NCBI GenBank assembly: GCA_020638365.1
Contig: JACKIQ010000001.1
Location: 124,001 to 188,000, forward strand
From: Rhodospirillales bacterium
GTDB taxonomy: Bacteria; Pseudomonadota; Alphaproteobacteria; Micavibrionales; Micavibrionaceae
DNA length: 64,000 nucleotides
Direction: 5' to 3'
The notes beneath the pieces are model-generated. The model was given only the letters and a program-made list of their open reading frames with translations. It did no database searches and was not told the DNA's origin. The translations under genes were made by a program, and so were the position numbers. Position 1 is the stretch's first letter. Each line of letters opens with the position of its first letter. Shown piece by piece: positions 1 through 7,148 of this stretch.

Positions 1-743
1 GACAAGGAGACGGACTGCTTCTGGGCGAAGAACCTTCAGCGCAAAGCAATAAAAGCGAAGAAGTTACCAACTTCGAAATCAGCAAGACCATACGGAATGT
101 CGTACGGCAGGTCGGAACGATCAACAAACTTTCCGTTTCGGTTCTCGTGGACGGACGGTACGCGGAGGCGGAAGACGGGACAAAGACGTATGAACCCCGT
201 TCACAGGAGGAACTGGATGCGATTACCGCTCTTGTGCGTTCGGCTGTAGGTATTGACGAGGACCGGGGCGACACGCTTCAGGTCAGCAACCTGCAATTCG
301 CCGAAATCGACACGGCAGAAGAATTTGTCGATGACCGCTATCTGTTTGGCTTTGAAAAGAGCGAACTCATCGACGCCGTGAAAATGATCGTTATCGGCAT
401 CCTGATGATCCTTGCGACTCTTCTGGTTCTGAGGCCGATGATGAACAAGCTTCTCACTATTGAAGGCGGCGGGGGAAGCGGGGCGCCAATGAGACGCCCC
501 GATCAGGATATGCTGACCGCCATGGCCGGGAACCCCGCGCTGGCGCCGCCAACGGGCGAAGCTCCATCACAGGGCGTTCAGGAGCCTTCCTTTGCAACTC
601 AAGCCGAAGAATCGCTTGTGAATATTCAGGGCGTCGAGGGCAAGGTAAAAGCCTCAACCCTTAAGAAGGTTGAAGAAATTGTCGACAATTATCCGACCGA
701 GACCGTATCGGTTATTCGAAGCTGGATGACACAGGAGGGCTAG
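1..743 (+). CDS. fliF: Flagellar MS-ring protein FliF, C-terminal part
   Basis: This is the 3' end of a gene that begins before the window; the first full codon is at position 3. The readable part opens with the FliF C-terminal region ([12 protein letters not shown], then LSVSVLVDG). It continues through a single transmembrane segment near positions 380-440 to a cytoplasmic tail ending around TVSVIRSWM. That tail is the part of FliF which binds the FliG N-terminus. FliF forms the inner-membrane MS ring that nucleates the basal body. fliG follows after 7 bases, and an AGGAGG at the end of fliF serves as its ribosome site, so the two are probably translated together. Family assignment is secure, but the N-terminal domains cannot be assessed. 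Confidence 0.95.
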   Translation, partial: QGDGLLLGEEPSAQSNKSEEVTNFEISKTIRNVVRQVGTINKLSVSVLVDGRYAEAEDGTKTYEPRSQEELDAITALVRSAVGIDEDRGDTLQVSNLQFAEIDTAEEFVDDRYLFGFEKSELIDAVKMIVIGILMILATLLVLRPMMNKLLTIEGGGGSGAPMRRPDQDMLTAMAGNPALAPPTGEAPSQGVQEPSFATQAEESLVNIQGVEGKVKASTLKKVEEIVDNYPTETVSVIRSWMTQEG

Positions 744-750
744 TCCGGAA

Positions 751-1770
751 ATGCGCGTCCGTGAAGATTACCGTTCCCTGTCCGGTCCTGAGAAGGCCGC
801 CGTTCTTATCCTCTCTTTAAGCGAAGAGCAGGCGAGCAAGATTTTCGGCCTGATGGACGACGAGGAAATCCTGGAACTTTCGCAGATCATCTCCGCGCTG
901 GGAAGGATCAGCCCCAGCGTGGTGGAACGCCTGTTTATTGATTTCGCGGAACAGATGAGTTCAACCAACGCCATTATCGGTTCGCAGGACAGCACCGAGC
1001 GGCTTTTGGTCAAGGCGGGGCTGAGCGACGAGAAAATCGAGACAATCATGGAGGAGATACGCGGACCCGCGGGTCGAACCATGTGGGAAAAGCTTGGAAA
1101 CGTTAACGAAGATGTCCTTGCGAACTTCCTGCAGAAGGAATATCCGCAGACGGTGGCCGTTGTTCTGTCCAAGATTTCCACAGACCATGCGGCTCGGGTT
1201 CTGGCTCAAATGCCTGAGACTTTCGCCGTAGAGGTCATCCAGAGAATGCTACGCATGGAAACCGTACAAAAAGACATTCTGGACGAGGTCGAGAAAACGT
1301 TGCGCAAGGAGTTCATGTCGAACCTCGCACGAACGCAGCGCCGTGACAGCCATGAAGTGGTCGCCGAAATCTTTAACAATCTTGAGCGCTCGGTGGAGAG
1401 CCGCTTCATGGAGGAACTGGAGCGCGCGGTTCCGGAATCAGCGGAAAAGATTCGCAGCCTGATGTTTACCTTCGAGGATCTGGGCAAGCTGGACCCTGCG
1501 TCCGTCCAGACGCTCATCCGCGCGGCAGACAAGGAAAAACTGCCGACCGCACTCAAGGGAGCAACAGAATCCATGCGCGACCTTTTCTTCTCCAATATGT
1601 CGGAGCGTGCAGCCAAGATCATGAAGGAAGACATGGCGGCCATGGGGCCGGTTCGCCTGAAGGACGTCGAGGAAGCGCAACAGTACATCGTCAATGTTGC
1701 CAAGGATCTGGAAGCGCGCGGGGAGATCGTCATCGCTTCCGGCAGTTCGGAAGAAGAAATGATCTATTGA
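751..1770 (+). CDS. fliG: Flagellar motor switch protein FliG
   Basis: At 339 residues it has the normal FliG length. The N-terminal domain ([13 protein letters not shown] near residue 10) binds FliF. The middle domain carries an EHPQ-like stretch ([12 protein letters not shown], about residue 130). The C-terminal domain has the charged helix that contacts MotA. FliG is the cytoplasmic C-ring subunit that turns stator movement into torque and is needed for switching. It sits in a fliF-fliG-fliH-fliN run in the order known from Caulobacter, and no residue stands out as missing. Confidence 0.96.
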   Translation: MRVREDYRSLSGPEKAAVLILSLSEEQASKIFGLMDDEEILELSQIISALGRISPSVVERLFIDFAEQMSSTNAIIGSQDSTERLLVKAGLSDEKIETIMEEIRGPAGRTMWEKLGNVNEDVLANFLQKEYPQTVAVVLSKISTDHAARVLAQMPETFAVEVIQRMLRMETVQKDILDEVEKTLRKEFMSNLARTQRRDSHEVVAEIFNNLERSVESRFMEELERAVPESAEKIRSLMFTFEDLGKLDPASVQTLIRAADKEKLPTALKGATESMRDLFFSNMSERAAKIMKEDMAAMGPVRLKDVEEAQQYIVNVAKDLEARGEIVIASGSSEEEMIY

Positions 1771-1826
1771 TGTTCAAGGTTCGCCTATAATGAGCCTGAT
1801 ACTGCTGGAAGGACCGCATAGAGACC

Positions 1827-2675
1827 ATGAGTAAGCGCAAGGGGCAGCCTTTTCTTTTTGACCACCATGTCTTTGATGAGGACGGCCAGATCTCGATCAA
1901 GGACAAGGGACCGCCGCTTGAGTTTACCGCGCCTGACTTGGAAAAAGCGCGGGAAGATTCGTATGAAAAGGGACGAAAAGCCGGTTTTGCGGAAGGGCAG
2001 GACGGGATGGTCAGGCAGATTCTGACACTTGCGCAGAGCATCAAACAGAACGCAAGCCTGCTTTTCGCCGCCGAGGACGAACGCAAGGCCTTGTATGAAG
2101 CGGAGGCCCTTCACCTGTCATATAGCGTGATCCGTAAAGTCTTTCCGGTTCTCTACCGTGAAGCCGGGCTGGAGGATCTGCGCGAGCGGATGGCCGAGAT
2201 TGTGAGGGCAGGAGTGACCGACCGCGCCCTGAAAATAGAAGTCTCTCAGACCCTGTCCGAAGACATGGAGAAACATTTTGCTAAGGAAGGGATGACCGAA
2301 GACGCGGGTTATCATCTTGTCCCTTCCCCCGATCTTAAGGGTACCGCCTGCCGGGTTTCGTGGAGTGACGGCGGCGCAATTCACGATCCGGGAGAAATTG
2401 CCCGTAAAATTCTTGGTATTTTCCAAGAGACCCTTGCGGCAAAAGGAATTCCCGTTCATGATGCGGGGGATGACTTTCTTAACCCTGAGTGTGAAGATGA
2501 AGCTGAAGACGATGCTTCACAAGAGGGAAGCGTTGACGCCACGCCGAGTGCGCCGGACGGCGACGATGCCAAGGAAAAGAAAGGCTCCCAGCGCAGCGTT
2601 CCTAAAAAAGCTTCGCCTTCCCGGCGCAGCACCAAGAAGAAAGAAACCGGAGATCATTCGGGAGAGGCTTCATGA
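1827..2675 (+). CDS. fliH: FliH-like flagellar export ATPase regulator (FlbE type)
   Basis: This 282-residue protein lies between fliG and fliN, where Caulobacter has flbE/fliH. The centre (about residues 35-190) is helical and matches the FliH pattern: AREDSYEKGRKAGFAEGQ, then a long helix and a small alpha/beta end domain. FliH dimers hold the ATPase FliI away from, or at, the export gate. The last 70 residues are a low-complexity acidic then Lys/Ser-rich tail unusual for FliH; it could be a disordered linker or a docking tail. The stop overlaps the fliN start by 4 bases (ATGA). The call rests on position plus the N-terminal pattern. Confidence 0.8.
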   Translation: MSKRKGQPFLFDHHVFDEDGQISIKDKGPPLEFTAPDLEKAREDSYEKGRKAGFAEGQDGMVRQILTLAQSIKQNASLLFAAEDERKALYEAEALHLSYSVIRKVFPVLYREAGLEDLRERMAEIVRAGVTDRALKIEVSQTLSEDMEKHFAKEGMTEDAGYHLVPSPDLKGTACRVSWSDGGAIHDPGEIARKILGIFQETLAAKGIPVHDAGDDFLNPECEDEAEDDASQEGSVDATPSAPDGDDAKEKKGSQRSVPKKASPSRRSTKKKETGDHSGEAS

Positions 2676-3064
2676 GTGATAATGAACAGGTCAGCCAGGA
2701 CGATGTGGACAGCATGTTTGACAGCGAACCCAAGGCCGGTATGGACCTTAATGAAATTGATGAGCCCGAAGCGCTGAGAAACAAGGATGAGCAGGAATTT
2801 GACATCGGGCAACCCATGGCGGGCGACGTCAGCGCGATTTACGATATTCCTGTCCAGATTTCGGTGGTTCTTGGACGATCAACGATGCAGGTGAGTCAGC
2901 TTCTGAAACTCGGGCGGGGCGCGGTGGTCGAGCTTGACCGGAAGGTTGGGGAAGCGATTGATATCTACGTCAACAATAGGCTTGTCGCGCGCGGCGAGGT
3001 TGTCGTTGTCGATGACAAGCTGGGCGTGACCATGACGGAGATCGTCAAATCAGACCGTGCCTAG
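2672..3064 (+). CDS. fliN: Flagellar motor switch protein FliN
   Basis: The protein has 130 residues. The first 50 are acidic and variable. The rest is one SpoA/FliN domain with the expected core: DIPVQISVVLG, LLKLGRGAVVELD, VNNRLVARGEVVVVDD and LGVTMTEIV. FliN forms the bottom of the C-ring, binds CheY-P with FliM and docks FliH. It starts inside the fliH stop codon, so translation is coupled. FliM is not in this window. Confidence 0.95.
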   Translation: MSDNEQVSQDDVDSMFDSEPKAGMDLNEIDEPEALRNKDEQEFDIGQPMAGDVSAIYDIPVQISVVLGRSTMQVSQLLKLGRGAVVELDRKVGEAIDIYVNNRLVARGEVVVVDDKLGVTMTEIVKSDRA

Positions 3065-3142
3065 CTCCCGTTTGTCTGTTCCTGCGTAAAAGTTTGTTTT
3101 GTTTATCAACAGTCCAGAGTGATGTAACGGAGTGTGGACTTA

Positions 3143-3994
3143 ATGAGCAGCGATGCCGCACAAGCCGCAGCAGCACAAGATACTGCGCCTCTTCCCATCG
3201 TTCGGGTTCCCGCCCCTTCCATGAAGGCCGATATCGCCACGGTTTTCGGGCTGGCCGTGACTCTGGCCCTTATAATTTTTGCGATCCTTTCATCGCAAAG
3301 CGACGCTAATTTCGTGAACCTTCCTTCCGTCCTTATCGTCGTCTTCGGGACGATGACGGCGACGTGCACGGCCTACACCGTGGATGAAATCATGAAATCG
3401 GGCAGCGTTATCGCCTCTGCCTTTTTCCGGCCCGTGCGGGAACCTTCGCGGTTTGCCCGCAGTCTCATGGACATCGCTTCGATAGCTCGGAAGCGCGGGT
3501 TGCTCGCCCTGAGTTCCTACGAAAACGAAATGCGCAAGGAGCCGTTTCTTGCCAAGGCGCTTGGCATGGTCGTTGACGGGTACAGCGTCGAAGACGTGGA
3601 CAGAATGCTTCAACTGGAGATCGACAGTTTTGTCGAGCGGCAGAAGCGTGCGGCCAGCGTTTTGCGGCGTGCGGCAGAAATTGCGCCGGCAATGGGGTTG
3701 ATCGGAACGCTGGTGGGCCTTGTTCAGATGCTGGCCGACCTTGAGAACCCCGATACGATCGGGCCGGCGATGGCGGTCGCTCTTTTGACTACATTTTACG
3801 GCGCGATCATGGGTACGATCATACTCGCACCGCTCTCGGTAAAGCTGGAAAAGTACATGAACGACGAGACTCAGATCATGAACATGGTTTTAAAAGCTTC
3901 GCGCTCTATCGCCAATCAGGAGAATCCGCGCGGCCTGGAGATGCTTTTGAACGGCGAACTCGCGCCATCGGACCAGATCCGCTACTTCACCTGA
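3143..3994 (+). CDS. motA: Flagellar motor stator protein, MotA/PomA family
   Basis: The protein has 283 residues from the ATG at 3143. A GTG 9 bases upstream is also open, but the CGGAG at about 3128 is spaced for the ATG. Four membrane segments are visible: two near the N-terminus (IATVFGLAVTLALIIFAIL and the next) and two near residues 190-250. The two channel-lining prolines are kept, in APAMGLIGTLVG and ILAPLSVKL. The cytoplasmic loop carries the charged helix that meets FliG. It forms the ion-driven stator with MotB, but no motB follows. The sequence looks closer to PomA; whether it uses sodium or protons cannot be read from this subunit alone. Confidence 0.92.
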   Translation: MSSDAAQAAAAQDTAPLPIVRVPAPSMKADIATVFGLAVTLALIIFAILSSQSDANFVNLPSVLIVVFGTMTATCTAYTVDEIMKSGSVIASAFFRPVREPSRFARSLMDIASIARKRGLLALSSYENEMRKEPFLAKALGMVVDGYSVEDVDRMLQLEIDSFVERQKRAASVLRRAAEIAPAMGLIGTLVGLVQMLADLENPDTIGPAMAVALLTTFYGAIMGTIILAPLSVKLEKYMNDETQIMNMVLKASRSIANQENPRGLEMLLNGELAPSDQIRYFT

Positions 3995-3998
3995 CTTC

Positions 3999-4703
3999 CT
4001 ATGTTTTAACGGGCTGTACCGGGTTGTCGAGGCGGCGGTCGCCGACAAGGATCAGGCGCGGGCGTTGCGAACGGGCGGCGCGGTGAACGAAGGCCCGGCG
4101 GCGGTCCGTTTGGAGCAGAAATTTTATCCACTTGCTGAAAATTCCGGCTGTCTTGTTTCTTACGCGCTGTTTCCAGATGTCGCCCGGACGGAAACCGAAT
4201 ATCTGCGCATCCTCCCGGCAATAGGCCTTATGGCCGCGCACCCTTAGCACGTCGCTGTTGCGGACGAACTGCGTTACAGGATTATTATAACAGGTCATGA
4301 AACGATCGAAGTTCTGCATCACGCCGTCAACATGGAAATCGTGTGTCGTTTCATCTTCGGTGTATGTTTTCAGAATCCGTACGTGCGGACGGGCGCCGGA
4401 ATGATGAAAGAATTCCATATCGGTGAGGATGACTTCGAGGGCGGCTTTTAAAGGCCCCTCCTCCAACGTGTCCTGAAATTCCTCAAGGCGGTTTCTTTCG
4501 TTGTACTTTATGAATATTTCTTCCTTGTCCAGCCCAAAGTACGCCGCCATTCTTTGTGCCAGCGCGTCGAAGTCCCCCCGGAGGCGGCGCGGATAGAGGA
4601 TGACGTTGGCAAAGGGACCGAAATCGGTCTGCAACAAGGCGCAAAGGTCGCCGACGACCTTTATTCCATCATATCCGGCTGGTATATAGTTTTTTTCCTG
4701 CAT
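3999..4703 (-). CDS. DUF1826-like protein, possible Fe(II)/2-oxoglutarate-type oxygenase
   Basis: This 234-residue cytoplasmic protein runs opposite to the surrounding flagellar genes and converges on motA with a 4-base gap. The C-terminal half has the layout of a double-stranded beta-helix oxygenase: FHVDG (His124, Asp126), a GDIW turn near 174, then FVHRA with His207 and a following Arg in RPRLILVGD. From memory this H-x-D...H...R order fits DUF1826, a family that is common in proteobacteria and lacks an assigned reaction. The N-terminal half is unfamiliar. Its substrate is unknown. It shares a divergent promoter region with flbD. Confidence 0.5.
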   Translation of the reverse strand: MQEKNYIPAGYDGIKVVGDLCALLQTDFGPFANVILYPRRLRGDFDALAQRMAAYFGLDKEEIFIKYNERNRLEEFQDTLEEGPLKAALEVILTDMEFFHHSGARPHVRILKTYTEDETTHDFHVDGVMQNFDRFMTCYNNPVTQFVRNSDVLRVRGHKAYCREDAQIFGFRPGDIWKQRVRNKTAGIFSKWIKFLLQTDRRRAFVHRAARSQRPRLILVGDRRLDNPVQPVKT

Positions 4704-4716
4704 ATGTTTATAGTGT

Positions 4717-4732
4717 AAACCCTGATGGGTTT
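4717..4732. promoter_or_regulatory. Perfect inverted repeat AAACCC-TGAT-GGGTTT in the flbD divergent promoter region
   Basis: A 6-base perfect inverted repeat around a TGAT centre lies in the 80-base gap between the divergently read DUF1826-like gene and flbD. No T-tract follows, so a terminator is unlikely. It could be an operator for a dimeric regulator. Function is inferred from position only. Confidence 0.3.
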
Positions 4733-4783
4733 CTTTATCGTAAATAGATATGTTATGTCCAATTATTTCAGGGGTTACACGTT

Positions 4784-6163
4784 ATGCGTCTCATGATTAT
4801 CGGCCAACTTGAAGGCTATATCTCGCAGGCAGGTAAGATCGCGCTGCAGCGCGGGGCGAAGGTCATTCACTGCGAAGATACGGAGCAGGCGCTGGGTGCG
4901 CTGATGAACGGCAAGGGCGCGGATCTCGTCATGGTCGACGTCAAGCAGAAGATCGGGGACTTTATCGAGCGGCTGAAGACGGAACGCATACACCTGCCCG
5001 TCGTGGCCTGCGGGGTCGGGACGGATGCGCGTTCGGCGGTCAAGGCCATCCAAGAAGGCGCAAAGGAGTACGTCCCCCTGCCCCCCGACGCGGAATTGAT
5101 CGCGGCGATTATCGAGGCGGTGACGGACGACAATTCCAAGATGATCGCCAACGATCCCTCGATGAAATCCGTCGTGACGCTGGCCGACAAGATCGCACCA
5201 TCCGAGGCAACCGTCCTGATAACAGGGGAATCCGGGACGGGCAAGGAGGTGATGTCGCGGCATATCCACGCGAAATCCAAGCGCAAGAACGGGCCGTTCA
5301 TCGCAGTCAACTGCGCGGCTATCCCTGAAAATCTTCTGGAATCCGAGTTATTCGGTCATGAGAAAGGCGCGTTCACGGGCGCGAGCGCCCGGCGGATCGG
5401 GAAGTTCGAGGAAGCGAGCGGCGGGACGCTTTTACTGGACGAGGTCAGCGAGATGCATGTGCAGCTTCAGGCCAAGCTGCTACGCGCCATACAGGAAAAG
5501 GAAATCACCCGCGTGGGCAGCAACGATGCGGTCAAGGTCGATGTGCGGATTATCGCGACATCCAACCGCAACCTTGAGGAATCCGTGCAGAAAGGCGAAT
5601 TCCGCGAAGACCTTTATTTTCGTCTGAACGTGGTCAATCTGCCCCTCCCCCCGCTGCGCGAACGACCCGCAGATATCAAGATTCTGGCGCAGTTCTTTGT
5701 CGACAAATATGCGGAGGCGAACGGTCTGCCGACCAAGAAAATTTCACCAGAAGCGATGCAGCTGCTTTGCGATTGCCAGTGGCGCGGAAATATCCGGGAG
5801 TTAGAGAACACCATGCACCGCGCGATCCTGATTTCAGCCGAAGACGAGATTGAGGAAGCGGCGGTCTTCCTGCAAAGCGGGCCGTTGTCTTCTCCCACCG
5901 GAGAAGCGGCAAAACACCCCGCCAAAACCCTACAAAAAGCCCCGTCCGCTCCTGTTCAAAATGAAGGCGCGGTTGAGAACCTGATCGGCCGAACGATTGC
6001 GGATGTCGAGCGGGACATGATCCTGAACACGCTTGATCACTGCCTTGGTAACCGGACGCACGCGGCGAAAATCCTGGGAATTTCCATCCGGACGCTGCGC
6101 AACAAACTCAATCAGTACAAGGATGAGGGCGCGAATATTCCGGTCAGCGCGACAGGGCAGTAA
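4784..6163 (+). CDS. flbD: Sigma-54-dependent flagellar transcription activator FlbD
   Basis: The 459-residue protein has three parts: a receiver-like domain (1-115), an AAA+ sigma-54 interaction domain (about 125-365) and a Fis-type helix-turn-helix at the C-terminus (THAAKILGISIRTLRNKL). The AAA+ domain is intact, with Walker A GESGTGKE, the sigma-54 contact loop GAFTGA and Walker B LLLDEV. The receiver lacks the N-terminal acidic pair and the usual Lys (VPLPPD replaces the Y-x-KP pattern). This matches Caulobacter FlbD, which is controlled by FliX rather than by ordinary phosphotransfer. It should switch on late flagellar operons from -24/-12 promoters. Confidence 0.93.
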   Translation: MRLMIIGQLEGYISQAGKIALQRGAKVIHCEDTEQALGALMNGKGADLVMVDVKQKIGDFIERLKTERIHLPVVACGVGTDARSAVKAIQEGAKEYVPLPPDAELIAAIIEAVTDDNSKMIANDPSMKSVVTLADKIAPSEATVLITGESGTGKEVMSRHIHAKSKRKNGPFIAVNCAAIPENLLESELFGHEKGAFTGASARRIGKFEEASGGTLLLDEVSEMHVQLQAKLLRAIQEKEITRVGSNDAVKVDVRIIATSNRNLEESVQKGEFREDLYFRLNVVNLPLPPLRERPADIKILAQFFVDKYAEANGLPTKKISPEAMQLLCDCQWRGNIRELENTMHRAILISAEDEIEEAAVFLQSGPLSSPTGEAAKHPAKTLQKAPSAPVQNEGAVENLIGRTIADVERDMILNTLDHCLGNRTHAAKILGISIRTLRNKLNQYKDEGANIPVSATGQ

Positions 6164-6166
6164 AAA

Positions 6167-6481
6167 TCAGGGATGGGGGGCGGTCTGCGCCCTGCACGCC
6201 TTGCCACAGCTGAAATGATACTCCATCGTCCCGATTTTAATCAGGCCCAGAAAAATCAGGAGCTGGGCGGAGTGCCCCAAGAATGTGTTCAGGGCGTAGC
6301 TATGGAAAAAAGCCACTTCGAAGAGGCCCGTCACCAGAGTCCAGATCAGGAAAAAGTTTACGGCGTTCTGAAAAGTCCATGCGAGCGGGCGGCCGCGTTT
6401 TTTCTGCAACCGCCTGTAAACCTGCCATGAAATGACGGCCATGTAGAGATTTGCCGCGATGTAGGTCAGTAAGAAGAGCAT
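6167..6481 (-). CDS. Small membrane protein of unknown function
   Basis: The product has 104 residues with three likely membrane helices: LLTYIAANLYMAVISW, then AVNFFLIWTLVTGLFEVAFF, then a third at LLIFLGLIKIG. The tail is short and contains Cys and His (FSCGKACRAQ). I do not recognise the family. It runs opposite to flbD, ending 3 bases past the flbD stop, and lies 12 bases downstream of another minus-strand gene, so the two could form one transcript. Confidence 0.6.
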   Translation of the reverse strand: MLFLLTYIAANLYMAVISWQVYRRLQKKRGRPLAWTFQNAVNFFLIWTLVTGLFEVAFFHSYALNTFLGHSAQLLIFLGLIKIGTMEYHFSCGKACRAQTAPHP

Positions 6482-6493
6482 TTTCGCAATCCT

Positions 6494-6994
6494 TCATTTA
6501 GTCTCATCAACCAGTGTCCTGATCTTGTCCATAAATGTCCTCAGAGCCTGTTTTTTTGGCTGGCCGTAAATGCTTGAGGTGAGCGCCTGTCCTCCTTCCG
6601 TAGCAATTACGGAGTACATTCCCCACACAGGGAACAGACACGGCGCGTGCTGTTTTGAAGCAAAAATTATGTACGGTTCCTTGTATGTACGAAGATCGTA
6701 ACTCTCAACATCATCGAGATCATTACATAGTGGCACTAGCTCCCAATGCTCGTTTTGAGTATTTTTTAGAATTACCTCCGGCTTAAAACGCACTACATAA
6801 CCGCGCTTACCTAAAGTTTCTCGGTCTACTTTCTGCGTTTTTCCGTAAGCTATGAATGTTGATTCTTCTACAAGCTGCATTAATTCAACCGATGCGAGCT
6901 TCGCGTGAGCCGGACTAAAAATCGCGGACAGGCCCAGTGCGACCACGATCAACAGAGCAAGGCGGGCTTTTCTTAATAATCCGGGCGAGCGCAT
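6494..6994 (-). CDS. Secreted protein of unknown function
   Basis: This 166-residue protein has a clear signal peptide (LALLIVVALGLSAIFSPAHA, cleavage near residue 31). The mature part starts LASVELMQLVEEST, a helix then a beta-rich region with three scattered cysteines. I recognise no family. Base use is a little more AT-rich than in the flagellar genes on either side. It reads away from flhA and may share its transcript with the small membrane protein downstream. Confidence 0.65.
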   Translation of the reverse strand: MRSPGLLRKARLALLIVVALGLSAIFSPAHAKLASVELMQLVEESTFIAYGKTQKVDRETLGKRGYVVRFKPEVILKNTQNEHWELVPLCNDLDDVESYDLRTYKEPYIIFASKQHAPCLFPVWGMYSVIATEGGQALTSSIYGQPKKQALRTFMDKIRTLVDETK

Positions 6995-7091
6995 TACAAA
7001 ATGTCCGAATGACTTGATTTAATCCTAAGCCTTAGCTTACCACGCGAGCGGGCCATTTGCATGTTTCGCGTTCCGGGGATAGAATGGGATT

Positions 7092-7121
7092 GCGAAGCGG
7101 CTCCCGCTTTCGCGCTTTTTT
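7092..7121 (+). terminator. Terminator-like hairpin 28 bases before the flhA start
   Basis: GCGAAGCGG at 7092-7100 pairs with CCGCTTTCGC at 7104-7113 (one bulged T), with a CTC loop and a run of six T from 7116. In the plus direction this has the form of an intrinsic terminator. No plus-strand gene ends nearby; flbD stops 930 bases upstream, behind two opposite-strand genes. It may therefore act in the flhA leader, or stop read-through from flbD. Confidence 0.5.
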
Positions 7122-7148
7122 GTTGTTCTCTTTTCCTACGCTTTTCTC

